A stretch of DNA of 64,000 bases, taken from positions 806,001-870,000 of the forward strand of contig NZ_VOEI01000001.1 of assembly GCF_007846095.1 (NCBI RefSeq), read 5' to 3'. Under the pieces are notes generated by a model. The model did not search any database. It was given only the letters and a program-made list of their open reading frames with translations, and was not told the origin of the DNA. Below are positions 60,143-64,000 of this stretch, in pieces. Origin of the DNA: Mucilaginibacter achroorhodeus. GTDB taxonomy: Bacteria > Bacteroidota > Bacteroidia > Sphingobacteriales > Sphingobacteriaceae. The translations under genes were made by a program, and so were the position numbers. How positions within the stretch are numbered: the stretch's first letter is position 1; each line of letters begins with the position of its first letter.

Positions 60143-60343
60143 ATGTCACATCATCATCACCCACATCACGAAGAAGAAAAAAGCTACGATTATATCTATT
60201 ACCTTGTAGCATTGGTATGTGGTTTATTTGTAGGCGCTGTTATTGAAAGAGGCTTTATCTGGATACCTGTTGGTGGTGTTTTAGGCTTATTAACTGCAGC
60301 CATCTTCATTAAATTTTTAGTGAAAGGCCGTGAAGAGGTCTAA
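60143..60343 (+). CDS. Small membrane protein with His-rich N-terminus
   Basis: The 66-residue protein begins MSHHHHPHHEEEKSYDY, a His/Glu cluster that could bind metal. Two hydrophobic segments follow (YYLVALVCGLFVGAVIERG and IWIPVGGVLGLLTAAIFIKFLV). I do not recognise a family. It is followed without a gap by a 42-residue gene and the symporter gene, with the three frames overlapping (14 bases, then 4 bases). A -7 box TAAATTTG lies at 60111-60118. Confidence 0.7.
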   Translation: MSHHHHPHHEEEKSYDYIYYLVALVCGLFVGAVIERGFIWIPVGGVLGLLTAAIFIKFLVKGREEV

Positions 60344-60458
60344 CGAAACAGACCTTCCTTCATTCATAAAAAACTGGAACCAGTTTTACGGTATAGTTAT
60401 CGTATGGCTGGTTTTTTTAATTTTTATATTTTGGCTCATTACAAATGCATTTGAATGA
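60330..60458 (+). CDS. 42-residue single-span membrane protein preceding a sodium:solute symporter
   Basis: A GTG at 60330 opens a 43-codon frame that begins KRSNETDLPSFIKNWNQFYG and continues with a hydrophobic span of about 16 residues (IVIVWLVFLIFIFWLI) and the end TNAFE. It overlaps the previous gene by 14 bases and the symporter start by 4 (ATGA), the pattern of a translationally coupled operon. The N-Q-F-Y followed by one membrane helix and a short T-x-A-F-E tail resembles small subunits seen before symporters in Bacteroidota from memory. It is too short for the usual gene-length threshold. Confidence 0.7.
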   Translation: MKRSNETDLPSFIKNWNQFYGIVIVWLVFLIFIFWLITNAFE

Positions 60459-62161
60459 GCTTAACCGATTGGATAGTTCTTGCCCTAACCCTCCTGGGTA
60501 TTGTTAGCTACGGCATCTGGAAAAGTGGTCGTAGTAATAACATAGATCATTACCTGGCCGGCGACCGCTCCTTACCATGGTACCATGTAGGCCTTTCTGT
60601 TATGGCAACGCAAGCCAGCGCTATAACTTTTCTATCGGCTCCGGGGCAGGCTTACAGTGATGGGATGCGCTTTGTACAGTTTTACTTCGGCCTGCCGCTG
60701 GCTATGATCGTGCTGTGTATCACCTTTGTGCCTATATTCCATCACCTTAAGGTTTACACCGCGTATGAGTTTTTAGAGAAACGGTTTGATCTTAAAACCC
60801 GTGCTTTAACTGCATTGCTTTTCTTGATACAGCGTGGGCTTTCAACTGCCATCACTATTTATGCCCCAGCCATTATCCTATCGGGCATATTGCATATCAA
60901 TACCACTTACACTACACTTTTCATCGGCGGACTGGTACTTTTTTACACCGTTTACGGTGGTGCTAAGGCAGTATCGTATACGCAACTGCTGCAAATGAGT
61001 ATCATTTTTTTGGGGATGTTTACTGCTGGTTGCTTTGTGGTATACCTGCTGCCGAAACAAGTTGGCTTTATTGATGCCATAAAGATTGCCGGTACCGAAG
61101 GCCGCATGAATATCATTGATTGGAAATTTGATCCCAATAACCGATATAACATCTGGAGCGGCATCATTGGCGGTTTCTTTCTGCAGCTCTCCTACTTCGG
61201 CACTGATCAAAGTCAGGTTGGCCGATATCTCACGGGCAGCTCAGTTGGTCAAAGCCGTTTGGGCCTCATCATGAATGGGCTTATGAAGATACCCATGCAG
61301 TTTCTGATACTGCTTTTAGGTGTGCTGGTTTTCACGTTCTACCAATTTAATCGCCCGCCGGTTTTTTTTAATAATTACGAAGTTGAGCAGATAAAGAAAA
61401 CGCCATATGCAAATGCGTTTAATAAACTCGAAAGCGATTATAATAAAGCCTTTGCTGAAAAGAAGGCTATAGTAGAAACCTTTAGTAAGGCCGAAAAAAG
61501 TGCCGATAATTCCCGGTTAGTTTCTGCCAAAGCTGCGCTCAAAACAGCTAATGCCAATCTGGATACTATCCGCAAGCAAGCGGTAAGTGTGATCAAAAAA
61601 AGTAGTGGTAATGATAATGTTAACGATACAAATTATGTGTTCTTAACCTTTGTTACGCAATACCTGCCTAAAGGCTTAATTGGCTTGCTTATCGCCATCA
61701 TATTTCTGGCATCAATGGGTTCAACGGCCAGCGGGTTAAATTCCCTTGCTTCAACAACCGTAGTTGATATCTACAAACGCGTTTTGAAACCCAACGCATC
61801 TGAACGGAATTATGTGATGGCATCAAGGCTATCTACATTATTCTGGGGATTAGTTTGTATAGGTATGGCGCTCTACGCAAGTAAGATAGGCAACTTGCTT
61901 GAGGCTGTGAACCAGTTAGGCTCTTACATCTACGGCACAATTTTAGGCGTTTTCGTAGTTGCCTTTTATCTAAAAAACGTAAGAGCAACGCCGGTATTTA
62001 TAGCGGCAGTAATTACGGAGGCCATTATTTGCGTGATGGGTTATTACGAAACGGTTGCCTACCTTTGGCTTAATGCAATTGGCTGCATAGGAGTTATCAT
62101 CATTGCTGTGATCATCAACATCGCTACTCCAGGCAACAAGTCTGATCTGATAAAAGCTTAA
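60455..62161 (+). CDS. Sodium:solute symporter (SSS family)
   Basis: The 568-residue protein begins with membrane helix 1 and the family sequence DHYLAGDRSLPWYHVGLSVMATQASAITFLSAPGQAY (SSS signature region). At least eleven further membrane segments are present. A GLIMNGLMKIPMQFLILLLG region precedes an unusual insertion of about 90 residues (about 300-395) with Lys/Ala/Glu-rich coiled-coil character (KLESDYNKAFAEKKAIVET ...). It moves a solute with sodium; the substrate is unknown. It is coupled to the two tiny genes upstream. Confidence 0.93.
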   Translation: MSLTDWIVLALTLLGIVSYGIWKSGRSNNIDHYLAGDRSLPWYHVGLSVMATQASAITFLSAPGQAYSDGMRFVQFYFGLPLAMIVLCITFVPIFHHLKVYTAYEFLEKRFDLKTRALTALLFLIQRGLSTAITIYAPAIILSGILHINTTYTTLFIGGLVLFYTVYGGAKAVSYTQLLQMSIIFLGMFTAGCFVVYLLPKQVGFIDAIKIAGTEGRMNIIDWKFDPNNRYNIWSGIIGGFFLQLSYFGTDQSQVGRYLTGSSVGQSRLGLIMNGLMKIPMQFLILLLGVLVFTFYQFNRPPVFFNNYEVEQIKKTPYANAFNKLESDYNKAFAEKKAIVETFSKAEKSADNSRLVSAKAALKTANANLDTIRKQAVSVIKKSSGNDNVNDTNYVFLTFVTQYLPKGLIGLLIAIIFLASMGSTASGLNSLASTTVVDIYKRVLKPNASERNYVMASRLSTLFWGLVCIGMALYASKIGNLLEAVNQLGSYIYGTILGVFVVAFYLKNVRATPVFIAAVITEAIICVMGYYETVAYLWLNAIGCIGVIIIAVIINIATPGNKSDLIKA

Positions 62162-62218
62162 ACTAATTTCTGAAACAGAAATGCCGTTTTAAACTTTTAG
62201 TAGTTACACAACTGCTAA

Positions 62219-63160
62219 ATGGCTAAAAACAGAAAATCAATATATAGTGCGCTTATTGCCAACCTGCTTATTGCTGTAACCAAATTTATAGCCGGAGGGT
62301 TCACCAGGAGTTCTTCGATGATATCAGAAGGTATCCATTCTTTAGTGGATACCGTAGACCAGGTTTTATTGCTCTACGGACTTAAGCGCAGTAAGAAAGA
62401 ACCCGATGCCACCCACCCGTTTGGGTATGGTAAAGAACTTTATTTCTGGTCGTTCATTGTATCTATATTAATATTTGGCTTAGGCGGAGGCATTTCGATA
62501 TATCAGGGCATTCAGCATATTATCCACCCAGAACCCGTAGAAAACCCGCTTTGGAATTATATTGTATTAGGCCTGTCGCTGATATTTGAGGGAAGCTCAT
62601 TTATCATTGCGGCCAAGGAATTTAACCAGGTGCGCAACGGCCTTAGTTGGTGGAAAGCCATTGTTAAAAGCAAAGACCCAAGTAGTTTCCTGGTTTTGTT
62701 TGAGGATGGCGCGGCGGTTTTAGGTTTGCTCATCGTATTTGTACTAATGGTAATAGGCCATAATTTTAACTTGCCTTATCTGGATGGCGTTGCATCAGTT
62801 TTGGTAGGATTGTTACTGGTATTTACATCGGCGATATTGGCCCGAGAAAGCCGGAGCTTACTGATGGGTGAAGGCATTGCACCCGAAACACAACGTAAAA
62901 TACGCACACTTGCTGAGCAGGACGAAGCTGTTATCAAAGTTGTAAATTTGCTATCGACATACCAGGCGCCTGATGACGTGATACTAATGCTGATCATCGA
63001 TTTTGAACCGGCTATTGACACGGAGGATATCACTGCATCAATAGAAAGGATCCGAAAAACTATTAAACAAGCTTACCCGTTGATAAAGCTTGTATTCATC
63101 CAGCCACAAACTTACAGCCTTTTGCCCGGCAGCTTTGTAAGCGAAATAAAAAAGCCCTGA
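62219..63160 (+). CDS. Cation diffusion facilitator transporter
   Basis: The 313-residue protein has an N-terminal basic segment and about six membrane segments. IYSALIANLLIAVTKFIAGGFTRSSSMISEGIHSLVDTVDQVLLLYGLKRS and the DATHPFGYGKELYFWSFIV motif match CDF/ZnT proteins. The metal site is incomplete by eye: the usual HxxxD is represented by EGIHSLVDT and DGAAVLG. A C-terminal cytoplasmic domain (about 220-310) completes it. It exports zinc or a similar divalent metal. Single gene, with a stop overlapping a terminator. Confidence 0.92.
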   Translation: MAKNRKSIYSALIANLLIAVTKFIAGGFTRSSSMISEGIHSLVDTVDQVLLLYGLKRSKKEPDATHPFGYGKELYFWSFIVSILIFGLGGGISIYQGIQHIIHPEPVENPLWNYIVLGLSLIFEGSSFIIAAKEFNQVRNGLSWWKAIVKSKDPSSFLVLFEDGAAVLGLLIVFVLMVIGHNFNLPYLDGVASVLVGLLLVFTSAILARESRSLLMGEGIAPETQRKIRTLAEQDEAVIKVVNLLSTYQAPDDVILMLIIDFEPAIDTEDITASIERIRKTIKQAYPLIKLVFIQPQTYSLLPGSFVSEIKKP

Positions 63161-63178
63161 GATTTACCCAGAGCTTTC
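63149..63178 (-). terminator. Terminator of the DUF2911 gene
   Basis: On the minus strand AAAGCTCTG pairs with CAGGGCTTT (one G-T pair) around a nine-base loop, followed by TTTTATTT. On the plus strand it is weaker but may also end the CDF gene. Confidence 0.7.
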
Positions 63179-63220
63179 TATTATTTGCCGATTATCGGAG
63201 CACTACTGTTTGCATCACTA

Positions 63221-64000
63221 TTAATTTTTAGCCTGATCAATAACTGCTTCGTTCAATCTAACGTATTCATCATCGTTGCTTGCTTTTGCAAGTTTGATAC
63301 CTTCTTGCGCGGTTGCTATGGCAGCTGCCCTATCACCCATCTTTAGCTGTATACGAGCTTTCCATAATTTGAACCATGGTGCTTTTGGCTCAAGCTTCTC
63401 GGCTTCAATAGCCCATTGCATTGCTTTTTTTAGATCCTTATCGTTTTCGTAGTAATACTGTATCGCGTTGAAATAAGGGCGCTTCCTGATCTCGCCCTGC
63501 ATCAGTTTTTCGATGTTGGCAGTTATCTGGGCATCGTCATCAGTTTGCATACTGATAGGCACTGCGGTATGGTCCCAAATAATGTACATATCTGTACTTT
63601 TTGTGGTAGAGTTAGCAAAGGCGATGGTAAAGGTCTCGCGTTTCTCCTTTACATTGATAGGCTTAACCGTAAAACGCAGGTAATCATCAGCCTGTTTATA
63701 ATCGTAAGCACCCCACTGTTTTACCGTTTTATTAAGGATAATGGTCCACTTATCTTTTTCAGGTATACTAAACAAAGCATAGGTGCCTGCAGCCACTTTA
63801 TGGCCTTCTAACATCACATTTTCAGTAAAATTGATAGTTGTGGCGGCATTGGCACCTGTGCGCCAAACTTGTCCGTATGGGTTAATGCCACCAAATATTT
63901 TGCGGCCTTTTACATTTGGTCGCGAATAGGTTACTGTAATTTTCCCTAATCCAAAATCCTGTATAATGGTTTGAGTAGAACTTGCTTCCGGGATGCGCGG
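63221..64000 (-). CDS. DUF2911-domain exported protein (5' part lies outside the window)
   Basis: The frame is open to the right edge and contains the DUF2911 core: IPEASSTQTIIQDFGLGKITVTYSRPNVKGRKIFGGINPYGQVWRTGANAATTINFTENV, then AGTYALFSIPEKDKWTIILNKTVKQWGAYDY. The C-terminal half (about 150 residues) is helical and resembles TPR-like repeats (KKAMQWAIEAEKLEPKAPWFKLWKARIQLKMGDRAAAIATAQEG). Family members are secreted; their function is unknown. The signal peptide must lie outside the window. A shorter start at 63817 is internal and not accepted. Confidence 0.9.
   Translation of the reverse strand, partial: PRIPEASSTQTIIQDFGLGKITVTYSRPNVKGRKIFGGINPYGQVWRTGANAATTINFTENVMLEGHKVAAGTYALFSIPEKDKWTIILNKTVKQWGAYDYKQADDYLRFTVKPINVKEKRETFTIAFANSTTKSTDMYIIWDHTAVPISMQTDDDAQITANIEKLMQGEIRKRPYFNAIQYYYENDKDLKKAMQWAIEAEKLEPKAPWFKLWKARIQLKMGDRAAAIATAQEGIKLAKASNDDEYVRLNEAVIDQAKN

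Noticed and set aside
1..64000. rRNA, tRNA genes and CRISPR arrays
   Set aside because: No stretch with tRNA-like ends or regularly spaced identical repeats was found by reading; the hairpin repeats are irregularly spaced and not arrays.

Overview
The window looks like a chromosomal segment of a Bacteroidota bacterium of the Sphingobacteriaceae type (Mucilaginibacter or Pedobacter-like). The reasons are: promoters of the form TTTG-N19-TAnnTTTG; two secreted proteins with CHU_C (gliding/type IX secretion) C-termini; a TonB-dependent receptor; many Bacteroidota families of unknown function (DUF4159, DUF5683, DUF4293, DUF3098, DUF2911); and little Shine-Dalgarno signal. I saw no rRNA, tRNA, CRISPR array, transposase or integrase.

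Layout. 1-5.4 kb, minus strand: a MoxR / DUF58 / BatA-type / DUF4175 operon (the last gene runs off the left edge), with divergent DUF4159 and RDD genes at 5.6-6.9 kb. 7.0-9.7 kb, minus strand: a visibly AT-rich three-gene cassette encoding a MazG-like protein with an extra C-terminal domain, a divergent thymidylate-synthase-like protein, and a uracil-DNA-glycosylase-like domain fused to a Panacea (DUF4065/SocA-like) domain. This is the best candidate for an undescribed, probably defence-related system. 9.8-14.3 kb: small proteins among repeats, a GH20 hexosaminidase and a BtuF-like binding protein. 15.0-20.0 kb: a LysE-type exporter, then the ParA-ParB-DUF5683-DapB-LepB operon. 20.3-28.4 kb: FMN reductase, two CHU_C proteins, a sugar-dehydrogenase-like lipoprotein and a TonB receptor. 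28.5-34.4 kb: RDD, LiaF/PspC-like envelope proteins, an SDR, an MlaE/MlaF pair and a methyltransferase. 34.5-46.5 kb: lipoprotein, Gfo/Idh/MocA, ABC exporter, TruA, DUF4293, hydrolase, TruB, RibF, DUF2157, and FtsX-DUF3098-UppP. 46.6-54.0 kb: DEAD-box helicase, small secreted proteins, GpsA, and a HlyD/TolC pair without its pump. 54.1-64.0 kb: deacetylase, serine hydrolase, esterase, GNAT, PIG-L family protein, two tiny membrane proteins leading into a sodium:solute symporter, a CDF transporter and a DUF2911 protein cut by the right edge.

The intergenic DNA is crowded with several dispersed repeat families: GTCATTGCGAG-type hairpins, CCCCCTGAAGGGGG-type palindromes, CTCTCC..GGAGAG palindromes, spacers made of short repeated words placed just before start codons, and one roughly 450-520 bp element present twice in opposite orientation (14.4-14.9 kb and 50.5-51.0 kb). 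Three protein genes carry a CCCCCTGAAGGGGG-type palindrome in frame. Most gene functions are assigned by motif recognition from memory, with no database search.
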